DNA from: JAAUTT01 sp038213375
GTDB lineage: Bacteria > Bacteroidota > Bacteroidia > Bacteroidales > JAAUTT01
Direction of reading: 5' to 3'
Assembly: GCA_038213375.1 (NCBI GenBank)
Contig: JBBQTB010000001.1
Span: 1-64,000, forward strand
Length of the DNA: 64,000 nt
Positions 26,193 through 34,868 of this stretch are shown one piece after another. Every line of letters begins with the position of its first letter. The stretch's first letter is position 1. A model generated the notes under the pieces. That model was not told the DNA's origin. It did not search any database and saw only the letters and a program-made list of their open reading frames with translations. The position numbers and the translations under genes were made by a program.

Positions 26193-27512
26193 CTATCGTC
26201 TGGAAGAACCTGAATGAGAACCTCCACCAGATGATGATCCTGAAGAAGATGGTGAAGAAGATCCTCCACTACTGCTTCTTGAAGAACTTCCGGCAGAACT
26301 ACTACTGCTTGAAGGAGTATAACTTCTGCTGCTATTTCCTGTTGAATAACTACTTCCTGCTGATCTGCTGGATCCGTTGTCGCTTGGCCGGGAATAGCTT
26401 TGTGTAGAACTGGTTCTTGGAGAAGAGTACGATGACCCACCATTCCGTGTTGAGGAACCGCTTGAGTTGTCATTATACGATGGCCTGGAATATGTTCTGG
26501 GTTTACTGTAAGAGGGAGTGTAAGTTCTTGTACTATTTGAAGAACTATTCATATCAGTGCTATTTCCACTGTATCTCCTGCTACCGATTTGTCTTGAATT
26601 CTCATTTGTTAGGGGGCGGGTATAAACAGATTTTATATTTGAGCGACCTGAATCATACCGTCTGCTACCGCTGTTTCCATTACCACTACCGTTGTTTGAT
26701 AAAACACTTTTTTGCCTGCTTGATGAGTAATTTACACCTGTGCCGCCATTGTTTGAGCCAGACCGACCAGGAATCCTTCCATACGTAACTCTTCTATCAG
26801 AACCATTAACACTGTTATAGTTGTTGTAAAACGATCCTCCATTTCCATAAGAATACCCGTCATAATATCCATGATTGTAATATCCACCATATCCACCGTA
26901 ACAACCATATCCACCGTAACCACCAAATCCAAATGGACTATAATCATAATAGAATGGCGAATAACCGAATCCAAATCCGTAACCGAAACCCATGGAAAAT
27001 CTTAAACCTGGAGAATAATAAAATGGATCGGAATAGAAAGGATCATAGTAACCGCCATAACCATAACTGTGAAATCTGCGAATTCTCGGTGAATAGAGAT
27101 AATCGTCGTAATAATCATCTAAATAAGAATTATTCGATGCATAATTTCTTTCGCCATTATCATAATATTGCTGCGATTCTGTAGCTGGCTCCCGCGAGTC
27201 GTTTGTATTTGATTGGTTATTACTGTCGGTATAATACTTGGTGTCGGGCTGATTGTTATTGTCAGTAGTCTTATTTTCAGCAGCAACAGGTTTTTCACCG
27301 TTGTCTGCCTGCTGGCGATATTTTTCATAGTCCGTAATATTTCCACTTTTTTTGTCAGCCTGTGGGACGGTATTGTTAGCAGTTTGCCTATTAACGTCAT
27401 TTTTTCCGGGTGAATAATATAAATCATCATTTCCGGATCTGGCAAAATAACTGGAAGAACAAGCACTAATAACCAGTGCAATGATAAGTGGTACAATAAT
27501 TTTTGCTTTCAT
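26193..27512 (-). CDS. Low-complexity Tyr/Gly- and Ser-rich lipoprotein
   Basis: A 439-residue protein with a lipoprotein signal (ALVISAC, Cys 18). The N-terminal third is Asn/Asp-rich and probably disordered. The centre (about 140-225) is built of YGYGGYYDPF-like repeats, and the last 200 residues are Ser/Arg/Gly-rich, ending GSSSGGGSHSGSSRR. A strong CGGAGGA ribosome binding site precedes the ATG. It has no catalytic domain; an adhesive or coating role at the cell surface is a guess. Similar vitellogenin-like annotations occur in Bacteroidota. Several open frames on other strands here are compositional shadows. Confidence 0.7.
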   Translation of the reverse strand: MKAKIIVPLIIALVISACSSSYFARSGNDDLYYSPGKNDVNRQTANNTVPQADKKSGNITDYEKYRQQADNGEKPVAAENKTTDNNNQPDTKYYTDSNNQSNTNDSREPATESQQYYDNGERNYASNNSYLDDYYDDYLYSPRIRRFHSYGYGGYYDPFYSDPFYYSPGLRFSMGFGYGFGFGYSPFYYDYSPFGFGGYGGYGCYGGYGGYYNHGYYDGYSYGNGGSFYNNYNSVNGSDRRVTYGRIPGRSGSNNGGTGVNYSSSRQKSVLSNNGSGNGNSGSRRYDSGRSNIKSVYTRPLTNENSRQIGSRRYSGNSTDMNSSSNSTRTYTPSYSKPRTYSRPSYNDNSSGSSTRNGGSSYSSPRTSSTQSYSRPSDNGSSRSAGSSYSTGNSSRSYTPSSSSSSAGSSSRSSSGGSSSPSSSGSSSGGGSHSGSSRR

Positions 27513-27618
27513 GACTCGTCCTCCGATTAGTTAGATGTAATTTTTTAATTCAAAATTATTTACTTTGCAAGTATAATTATTCAAATCAAACTATACAAAT
27601 ACTATACCAAAAAACAAT

Positions 27619-29091
27619 ATGGCGAAAGAAATTACAAGCAGAGCGGAAAACTATTCTCAGTGGTACAACGATTTGGTTATAAAAGCAGGGTTAGCTGATA
27701 ACTCGGCGGTAAGAGGATGTATGGTAATAAAACCATATGGCTATGCGATATGGGAAAAAATTCAGGGTGTTCTTGATAAGATGTTTAAGGACACAGGTCA
27801 TTCCAATGCGTATTTCCCTCTCTTAATTCCAAAATCGTTTTTTAGTAAGGAAGCCAGCCATGTTGAAGGATTTGCCAAAGAATGCGCTGTGGTAACCCAT
27901 TACCGGTTAAAAAACGATCCCAACGGCAAAGGAATAGTTGTTGATGAAGATGCTAAATTAGAAGAAGAGCTTATTATTCGCCCAACTTCTGAAACAATCA
28001 TATGGAACACATATAAAGGTTGGATTCAATCTTATCGTGATCTTCCTTTATTAATTAATCAGTGGGCTAATGTTGTGCGTTGGGAAATGCGCACCCGGCT
28101 TTTCCTGCGTACCTCCGAATTTCTATGGCAGGAAGGACATACTGCTCACGCCACTCAGGAAGAGGCGTTGGAGGAAACATACAAAATGGTAAATGTGTAT
28201 GCCGATTTTGCCGAAAACTATATGGCTGTTCCGGTTATTAAAGGAGTGAAAACTTCAAACGAACGGTTTGCCGGAGCTATAGATACGCTGTGTATCGAAG
28301 CGTTGATGCAGGATGGTAAGGCGTTGCAGTCAGGAACTTCGCACTTTCTGGGACAAAATTTCGCAAAAGCGTTTGATGTGAAATTTACAAATAAGGAAGG
28401 GAAACTCGATTATGTGTGGGCTTCCTCCTGGGGCGTTTCAACGCGTCTTATGGGTGCGCTTATTATGGCTCATTCGGATGACAATGGGTTAGTTCTACCT
28501 CCTAAATTGGCTCCAATACAGGTTGTTATAGTACCAATTTACAATAAGCCAGAGCAACTATCTATTATTTCTGAAAAAGTTTTACCTTTAAAAAAACAAT
28601 TGGAGGCTAAAGGAATTTCGGTTCAGTTCGATGTTAGGGATAATTTTAAACCTGGTTATAAATTTGCAGAACATGAATTAAAAGGAATTCCCGTTCGCAT
28701 TGCCATTGGACCGAGGGATGTTGAAAATAATACCTTGGAGATTGCACGCCGTGATACGCTGGAAAAAAAAACCATCGCATTTAATGAGACAGTTGATTAT
28801 GTGGTTACTCTGTTGGATGACATTCAGAATAACATATTTCAGAAAGCTTTAAAATTTAGAGAGGAGAGCACATATAAAACTGATTCGTACAAGGAATTTA
28901 AGGAAATACTTGAAAAGGGCGGTTTTATTCTTGCTCATTGGGATGGAACTTCTGAAACTGAAACGTTGATTAAGGATGAAACCAAAGCAACCATTCGGTG
29001 CATTCCTTTTGACAACCCTCTTGAGGACGGAAAATGCATCAGAACCGGAAAACCCTCATCTCAAAGGGTATTATTCGCAAGAGCATATTGA
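27619..29091 (+). CDS. proS: Prolyl-tRNA synthetase (short, eukaryote/archaeal-type class II)
   Basis: A 490-residue class II synthetase charging tRNA-Pro. Motif 2 (WANVVRWEMRTRLFLRTSEFLWQEGHTAH) and motif 3 (WGVSTRLMGALIMAHSDDNGLVLPP) are clear, with the anticodon-binding domain (about 295-400) and the C-terminal zinc-type domain ending FARAY. It lacks the large editing insertion of the long bacterial form, as is usual in Bacteroidota. It is a single gene upstream of a repeat array. Confidence 0.97.
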   Translation: MAKEITSRAENYSQWYNDLVIKAGLADNSAVRGCMVIKPYGYAIWEKIQGVLDKMFKDTGHSNAYFPLLIPKSFFSKEASHVEGFAKECAVVTHYRLKNDPNGKGIVVDEDAKLEEELIIRPTSETIIWNTYKGWIQSYRDLPLLINQWANVVRWEMRTRLFLRTSEFLWQEGHTAHATQEEALEETYKMVNVYADFAENYMAVPVIKGVKTSNERFAGAIDTLCIEALMQDGKALQSGTSHFLGQNFAKAFDVKFTNKEGKLDYVWASSWGVSTRLMGALIMAHSDDNGLVLPPKLAPIQVVIVPIYNKPEQLSIISEKVLPLKKQLEAKGISVQFDVRDNFKPGYKFAEHELKGIPVRIAIGPRDVENNTLEIARRDTLEKKTIAFNETVDYVVTLLDDIQNNIFQKALKFREESTYKTDSYKEFKEILEKGGFILAHWDGTSETETLIKDETKATIRCIPFDNPLEDGKCIRTGKPSSQRVLFARAY

Positions 29092-29103
29092 TAAAAAAGT
29101 TAT

Positions 29104-29186
29104 TGGTTGCTGGTTACGAGTCAAAACCAGTAACCAGTAATCAGTAACCAGTGACCAGCAACCAGCAACCAGTAACTAGTAACCAG
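29104..29186 (+). repeat. Heptamer tandem array with an inverted copy
   Basis: About nine copies of a 7-base unit YAACCAG (variants TAACCAG, TAATCAG, TGACCAG, CAACCAG, TAACTAG) run from 29125 to 29186 without indels. Just before it, GGTTGCTGGTTAC (29104-29116) is the reverse complement of the unit phase with one mismatch, so a hairpin can form. It fills the space between proS and the next start codon and might act as terminator or slippage site. Confidence 0.85.
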
Positions 29187-29187
29187 A

Positions 29188-29874
29188 ATGAACCAAGTCG
29201 ATAAAAAGGAACAAATTATAAAAACAATTTCGGAGAAGTCGGTCATTAAACAACAAGTTTACGATAAGACATTTTCGACTTTTTCAACCATCAAAAGCGC
29301 TTTGAGCTCTATTTCTGCAAATTTCAATGCAAACCTTAACGGCATAGATAAACGAGTAAATCTGCAATACAAGGATAATGGAGAATTTGATGCTCAGTTA
29401 AAAGTAGCCGGTGACCTGTTGGTTTTTAGTATGCATTCAAATGCATTCGAGTTTGACCGCAATCATCCGGTATGGCAATTATCATATGTTAAAAATAATC
29501 CGTATTCGTCTATTTGTGGGATGATTAGCATTTATAATTTTCTTTTTGATTCGTTTCGCTATAGCCGTGATGAGGATTTAGGATATCTTGTTGCACGTAT
29601 TTTTGTGAATAAAGATGGCCTTTATTTTGTAGAAGGAAAGAGACAAATGGGCAATTGGTGCAATAATTTCGGATCATCTCAAATTGATGACGAAGTGCTT
29701 TGTGACATTATTTATTCCGCAGTTCAATACTCGCTTGAATTTGACCTTTTGGTACCACCTTACGATAACGTTAAAATAGTATCGGTATCCCAGATAAATT
29801 CAAAAATTGAATCGTGCAGATTGCAAACAGGTAAACGATTGGGTTTTACTTTCAATTCAGATGATATATCATAA
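29188..29874 (+). CDS. Conserved hypothetical protein
   Basis: A 228-residue soluble protein without signal peptide or membrane helix. It opens with a charged helix and continues as a mixed alpha/beta domain with FDAQLKVAGDLLVFSMHSNA and YSSICGMISIYNFLFDSFRYSRDEDLGYL. I do not recognise a named family. The start codon follows directly on the heptamer array, so copy number of the array could affect translation. It ends in the same frame as the beta-barrel gene that follows. Confidence 0.7.
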   Translation: MNQVDKKEQIIKTISEKSVIKQQVYDKTFSTFSTIKSALSSISANFNANLNGIDKRVNLQYKDNGEFDAQLKVAGDLLVFSMHSNAFEFDRNHPVWQLSYVKNNPYSSICGMISIYNFLFDSFRYSRDEDLGYLVARIFVNKDGLYFVEGKRQMGNWCNNFGSSQIDDEVLCDIIYSAVQYSLEFDLLVPPYDNVKIVSVSQINSKIESCRLQTGKRLGFTFNSDDIS

Positions 29875-29886
29875 AACTATTATATT

Positions 29887-31860
29887 ATCAGTGCTTTCCG
29901 AATTAATATAGTTTTTTTTACTGGTGCGGCAATTCTTTTATTTTTAAACTCTTTTGCCGGATATAGTCAGGAAGATACTTATTCCAGAATTAAGCTGGAT
30001 TCTGTTGTCTTGAAAAAGGGACAAGTCCTGATTATTCACGATAAAACGTATCTGGTTAAAAAAGATACTGTAATGGTTATTCCGGCTTCAGTAAAATACA
30101 GCATTAAAAGAAATAGGGGCGATTTGTTTTACAGTAATTTGGAGCAAAGAGTAACAAAACGAAAATGGACAAGAGAATTACATAACATCATTATTAATTC
30201 CAATAACAAAAATGTAAATTCAGATTCACTTAAAACCAGTTTAGCAGTAAATCAATTTGTTTCTTATACTGGTCGTCCCATCAGGCACATAAAAATTAAG
30301 CAGCTGGATGTTTTTGGACCTACCATTTTAGATACAACACGATATCCTAAATCGTGGATTGAAAGAACTGGCAATAAAATACATTTTACTTCCAAAAAGT
30401 ATCTGATAGTGAATAATTTGCTTTTTAAGGAAGGAGATCATGTAACACCTGAGATTTTGGCTGACAATGAACGTATACTTCGTGGCTTGCCATATCTTGA
30501 AGACGCCCTTATATCAGTGCATTCGGCAGGCGAATTAAACGATTCCGTTGACGTTTTGGTTATTACTAAGGATGTATGGTCTGAAGCTTTTAATATTCAA
30601 GTTAATAACTTTTCTTCAGGTCGGTTTCAATTTTGGGATCGTAATATTTTTGGTTTCGGTCATGAAGTGCAAAACAACATTCCATGGGACTCACGTAAAC
30701 ATCAAATAATTGGTTATGATGGTAATTATAAGATTAATAACATTGCAGGTACTTTCATTAATACGAAATTTTCGTATTTAAATAGTTTTAATTCTGAATC
30801 GATTGGTTTAAGTTTAGACCGCAGTTTTATTACTCCAAATATCAAATATGCCGGAGGATTTTTGATTGAAAACACAAATACCAAAACGTATTTTAATGAG
30901 GATACGGCTTTTCGCGATATTCCATTGAAATACAATAAATATGATGGTTGGATTGGTCGTTCTTTTGCCATTAAAAACCACAATGGCATCTCAAAGTTAC
31001 GGCAAAATATTACTCTTTTGGCTCGAATATCACATGATCGCTTTATTAAACGACCCGAAATAACTGAGGATTCATATTACCAGTTTCAAAATAAAACCAT
31101 TGTTTTGGGAACTATTTCTTACGCAAGGCAAAGTTTCTTTAAAAGCAACTTAATATACAATTTTGGTAGAACTGAAGATATTCCGGTAGGAACACAAGTG
31201 CAGTTTACTTTTGGAATCGAAAACAATGAATTTTTTCGACGTAAGTATTATAGCAATAATATCAAGTTTGGAAAGTTTTTAGGGAATTTTGGATATGCGT
31301 ATACCGCTTTTGCTATTGGGGGGTTTGTAAACAATGCAAATAAACCTGAGCAAGCTGTATTTGAGGCCTATACAAATTATTTTACGAATTTATTTACTAT
31401 CGGACGGTTCAATTTTCGACAATTTGTAAATTTGTCGTATACCAGGGGTATTCATCGGTATAGTAATGAGTATTTAACTATTAATAAAGAGTTTGGAATT
31501 GCCGGGTTTATGAATGATTCCGTTACAGGCAACCGACGATTTAATATACATTGGGAAACCGTAAGCTTTACCCCATGGTATGTTTATGATTTCAGGTTTG
31601 TTTTATTCGCTTTTGCTGACCATTCGTGGATTAAGCAAAATGGTGGATCAATTTTCGACCGTTGGCCTTATACCGGTATCGGTTTTGGTATAAGAATCCG
31701 TAATGAACGGTTGGTATTCAATACAATCCAGATTCGATTTACCATATACCCTAACATTCCGCTCAATTCCAAGAGCGAATTTTTTGAAATGTCGGGTGAA
31801 CCTTTACTTAATCCTCCCACATTTGCTCCGAAGGCGCCGGAACTTCTAAAGTATCAATAA
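29887..31860 (+). CDS. POTRA/beta-barrel outer membrane protein (Omp85/BamA-like), start codon unclear
   Basis: The frame encodes a POTRA-like region (GRPIRHIKIKQLDVFG, KEGDHVTPEILADNERIL, LEDALISV) and a long beta-barrel of short strands, as in Omp85/BamA-related proteins of Bacteroidota. A convincing signal peptide in the same frame (SAFRINIVFFTGAAI to NSFAGYSQ) precedes residue KKGQ, but there is no in-frame ATG, GTG or TTG before it. The only normal start, TTG 30010, would omit the signal. I place the start at ATT 29887 (ATC 29890 is an alternative). A short ATG frame (29861-29914) overlaps the previous gene's end and may couple translation. A one-base sequencing or genomic frameshift is the other explanation. 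Confidence 0.7.
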   Translation: MSAFRINIVFFTGAAILLFLNSFAGYSQEDTYSRIKLDSVVLKKGQVLIIHDKTYLVKKDTVMVIPASVKYSIKRNRGDLFYSNLEQRVTKRKWTRELHNIIINSNNKNVNSDSLKTSLAVNQFVSYTGRPIRHIKIKQLDVFGPTILDTTRYPKSWIERTGNKIHFTSKKYLIVNNLLFKEGDHVTPEILADNERILRGLPYLEDALISVHSAGELNDSVDVLVITKDVWSEAFNIQVNNFSSGRFQFWDRNIFGFGHEVQNNIPWDSRKHQIIGYDGNYKINNIAGTFINTKFSYLNSFNSESIGLSLDRSFITPNIKYAGGFLIENTNTKTYFNEDTAFRDIPLKYNKYDGWIGRSFAIKNHNGISKLRQNITLLARISHDRFIKRPEITEDSYYQFQNKTIVLGTISYARQSFFKSNLIYNFGRTEDIPVGTQVQFTFGIENNEFFRRKYYSNNIKFGKFLGNFGYAYTAFAIGGFVNNANKPEQAVFEAYTNYFTNLFTIGRFNFRQFVNLSYTRGIHRYSNEYLTINKEFGIAGFMNDSVTGNRRFNIHWETVSFTPWYVYDFRFVLFAFADHSWIKQNGGSIFDRWPYTGIGFGIRIRNERLVFNTIQIRFTIYPNIPLNSKSEFFEMSGEPLLNPPTFAPKAPELLKYQ

Positions 31861-32073
31861 AAAATATCAGGTTTTTTGGTATTAAAAATAACGTTTTCTC
31901 AACCCTTATTTCGTATTTAAAAAAACATTGAATTCTTATTAAAATTTACAATTTTTTAATGTGAATTTAACTATAACGACAGAATGGAGTAGTAATTTTA
32001 TAACAGAAAATTATTTTGTAAATATCACGTTAATACTTTAAGAGTTAGATACATTAACTTTAAAAAGAAGTGT

Positions 32074-32196
32074 ATGGGAAATTTTAGTTTTGATTTTTTT
32101 CCTGTGATAGTGTTTTTAGTATTTTTATTAATTCATATAATTGTGGGAAAAAATAATTCAAATGCCCAACCTGAAGGTAACGGATTTGAATTATGA
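32074..32196 (+). CDS. Small single-helix membrane protein (40 residues)
   Basis: ATG 32074 to TGA 32194-32196 encodes a 40-residue peptide with one hydrophobic helix (about residues 8-25, FFPVIVFLVFLLIHIIVG) and a polar tail ending GNGFEL. It lies between two convergent genes. No family is recognised. The hydrophobic helix argues for a real gene, but AT-rich sequence can mimic this. The remainder of 31861-32199 is AT-rich with nothing recognisable. Confidence 0.4.
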   Translation: MGNFSFDFFPVIVFLVFLLIHIIVGKNNSNAQPEGNGFEL

Positions 32197-32199
32197 TTA

Positions 32200-34845
32200 T
32201 TATAAATTACTCTCTTTATTGCCTTTCATAAAGGAAGCAATAGGAAATTTCATAATTTCTGATACCAGAATATGGTCTTTACCATAAATTTGTTTCTCTT
32301 CCGGAAAAACAATCCATCTTTCAGGTGCCATATCCGGTAAAATTAAACCTGTGTTTCCCCATTCTATTTCTGATATATTTGTTTTCTCTTTTAATAACGT
32401 TGTGTAAAGTGGCACAATCACCACATACCATATATTTTTGTCCGTTCTCGCAAATACCAATATATTTTCCTCATATTTTCCAATTGTTTTTAGTGGTATA
32501 TAGTGCCCAGAAATAAAAATATCAGGATTAAAAGAGCGTTCTTTCATCAACAGATAAGAATACCACATTTTTATTTGCCCGTTTTCTTTGTTGTGATAAA
32601 GGTTTTGAAAGAATTTTCCCGGTTTATCTTGACGTTCTTTTATTAGAATTTTCAGCATTTCTTCCCGTTGCTTATAGTTTACAGACTGTCTGTTATCCGG
32701 ATCAACCAGCGTCAAATCCCAAACCTCTGTTCCCTGATAGAAGTCGGGAATGCCGGGGCAAGTGGCTTTCAACATAATTTGGGTTAAGGAATTGTTGATT
32801 CCATAAGCCGCAATTTTTTGATGAAAAGGTAAAAAACTAATTAGAAAATCACTTTCCGGTGCGATTATTTTACTGATGAAATCTAAAATTGACTTTTCAT
32901 AGGTTTCATTTGGTTTGGTCCAGTTGCTATTGGTTTTGGCCTCGCGTAAGGCTTTCACAAGGTAATTGTTAATTCTTGTAAGTAAGCATTCATCAGTTTT
33001 GCCGTTGAAAGGGAAAATGCCTGTTAATGTTTGGTAAATTAAGTATTCCTCGTTGGCATTGGGCACATCTCTAGAGTTAATTTGGGTTTTGTGAGTTGTA
33101 TTTATTTCAATCCACTGATTTACCATTTTTATCCATTCATCGGCTATTTCACTTATTATATTTAATCGAGCTCTCACATCTTCTCCACGCTTGGTGTCGT
33201 GAGTAGATGTGGCGTTCATGGTCATCGGTGTTTTTCTGTGGCGATGTAACATCGCCTTATGAAATTCTTTAATTGAAATTCCTTCAGCATTGGTTGCATC
33301 ACCAACTTCATTGTGGGCAATAAAACAATTATAATCATACATGGTAGTATCTTCCACCCCTTTGGCCATAAGAGGGCCGGTAAACTGCATGCAACGCAGA
33401 AAAAACTGAAGTGCTTTCTTCTTTTTATTATTGGTTAATTTTTTTTGATCGAGGAATAAATGTTGCAGAATTTCCAAAGCTTTAATAAGCAAAGGCATTC
33501 GCGAACCTGCCTGATCAATCATTAATTTTACGACATTCTTATCTTCATTTGTTAAAGGGTAATTATAAGAATATAACTTGTAATGGGGACATGCTAAAAG
33601 AAATTCACCAATGGCCTCTTTCATTAATTCGGAAGTTATCGCACTATCAATGCCATAAGTTACAAAACCTCCATTTTCAAACATTCTAAAGAGATTGTCC
33701 AAATCTCCTTGCATGCTTTGGTTAAGTATTAATTTTTTCTTTCGATATATTAGTTCTACCGGATTCTCAATAGTTTCTGTCAGATTCTGATAAAATTTAT
33801 TTAGTCTATAGTAATTTTTATTGTATGTAAGCAAATTATTAACCGTAGCCAAAAAATCATATCCGGTAGAACCTTGTATGAGCCAATCATTTATCAATTC
33901 TTCGCTATGTTGCAATATCTTTTCCGCCACAATATAGGTATCATCGCCGGTAAGTGTCCTTAATTTATCGAAGTATTGAGTTGGTTTCATCAGTCCATCA
34001 ATATGGTCGATGCGTAACCCATTAAACTTTTTATCATGAACTAATTTTTTAATGTAAAGATGATATTGGTCAAACACCCGGTCATTTTCCATCTTAAGAC
34101 AAATAAGGCTGTTTACGGTAAAAAATCGGCGATAATTCAAGTGTTTTTCTGTATCCTGCCAGTGGCAAAGTGAATAATGTCGCTTATTTAAAAGCTTTTT
34201 AAGTTTTGTAGTATTGTTATTAATAGCTTCTACTATTAAAGGCGCTTGAGATGTAAATTGCTCATAATGGTCATTATGAGTTATACGTTTATTGTTTGGG
34301 TGAATTTGGGGGACAATGGAAGTTAATGTTTCAATATTTATTGGAAAACAGTAATCGTAATAAGTAAAAACAAAATGTTGTTTTCTCCAAGCAAGTTTAA
34401 TTTCACCCTGTTCAATAGCATCTTCCATTGTATTACCTAAAACGGGTATCATCAGCTTATCTCCAAAATGGGGATGGGCAAAATCAATATCAAAGTAGTC
34501 TGCGTATTTCGATAGTTTTCCATTCTCCAGCACATCCATTAACCAGGTATTATTATCATGAAAAGCCATATGGTTAGGCACAATATCCTGCATCCAACCT
34601 ATATTTCTATTTTTTAAAATATTAATTATTTCATCAAATTCTGCCTCACTCCCAATTTCAGGATTAATAAAATTGGGGTCAACCACATCATAACCATGCA
34701 TACTCCCCGGTGCAGCTTCAAAAACCGGGCTTGCATAAATGGTGCCAATGCCAAGCAAAGAAAAATATTCAATATTATCAATAAACTGTTTAAAGGTAAA
34801 TTCCTTATTGAATTGAATGCGGTATGTAGAAATAGGGTTATACAT
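32200..34845 (-). CDS. treY: Maltooligosyltrehalose synthase
   Basis: An 881-residue GH13 enzyme that turns the reducing end of a maltooligosaccharide into a trehalose unit by intramolecular transglycosylation. The N-terminal TYRIQFNKEFTFKQF and the YASPVFEAAPGSMHGYDVVDP region, the nucleophile segment GLRIDHIDGL, the acid segment YIVAEKI and the C-terminal PGIPDFYQGTEVWDLTLVDPDNR are diagnostic for TreY. It is the last gene of the glgX/treX-treZ-treY operon, 23 bases after treZ. Confidence 0.96.
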   Translation of the reverse strand: MYNPISTYRIQFNKEFTFKQFIDNIEYFSLLGIGTIYASPVFEAAPGSMHGYDVVDPNFINPEIGSEAEFDEIINILKNRNIGWMQDIVPNHMAFHDNNTWLMDVLENGKLSKYADYFDIDFAHPHFGDKLMIPVLGNTMEDAIEQGEIKLAWRKQHFVFTYYDYCFPINIETLTSIVPQIHPNNKRITHNDHYEQFTSQAPLIVEAINNNTTKLKKLLNKRHYSLCHWQDTEKHLNYRRFFTVNSLICLKMENDRVFDQYHLYIKKLVHDKKFNGLRIDHIDGLMKPTQYFDKLRTLTGDDTYIVAEKILQHSEELINDWLIQGSTGYDFLATVNNLLTYNKNYYRLNKFYQNLTETIENPVELIYRKKKLILNQSMQGDLDNLFRMFENGGFVTYGIDSAITSELMKEAIGEFLLACPHYKLYSYNYPLTNEDKNVVKLMIDQAGSRMPLLIKALEILQHLFLDQKKLTNNKKKKALQFFLRCMQFTGPLMAKGVEDTTMYDYNCFIAHNEVGDATNAEGISIKEFHKAMLHRHRKTPMTMNATSTHDTKRGEDVRARLNIISEIADEWIKMVNQWIEINTTHKTQINSRDVPNANEEYLIYQTLTGIFPFNGKTDECLLTRINNYLVKALREAKTNSNWTKPNETYEKSILDFISKIIAPESDFLISFLPFHQKIAAYGINNSLTQIMLKATCPGIPDFYQGTEVWDLTLVDPDNRQSVNYKQREEMLKILIKERQDKPGKFFQNLYHNKENGQIKMWYSYLLMKERSFNPDIFISGHYIPLKTIGKYEENILVFARTDKNIWYVVIVPLYTTLLKEKTNISEIEWGNTGLILPDMAPERWIVFPEEKQIYGKDHILVSEIMKFPIASFMKGNKESNL

Positions 34846-34868
34846 AGTAATTACTATTATTCAATTGA

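Noticed and set aside
26193..27512. Several long open frames on both strands over the Ser/Gly/Tyr-rich gene
   Set aside because: They are produced by the biased composition; only the minus-strand frame has a lipoprotein signal and a strong ribosome binding site.
29125..29186. CRISPR-like repeat array
   Set aside because: The units are 7 bases long and contiguous, with no spacers and no cas genes nearby.
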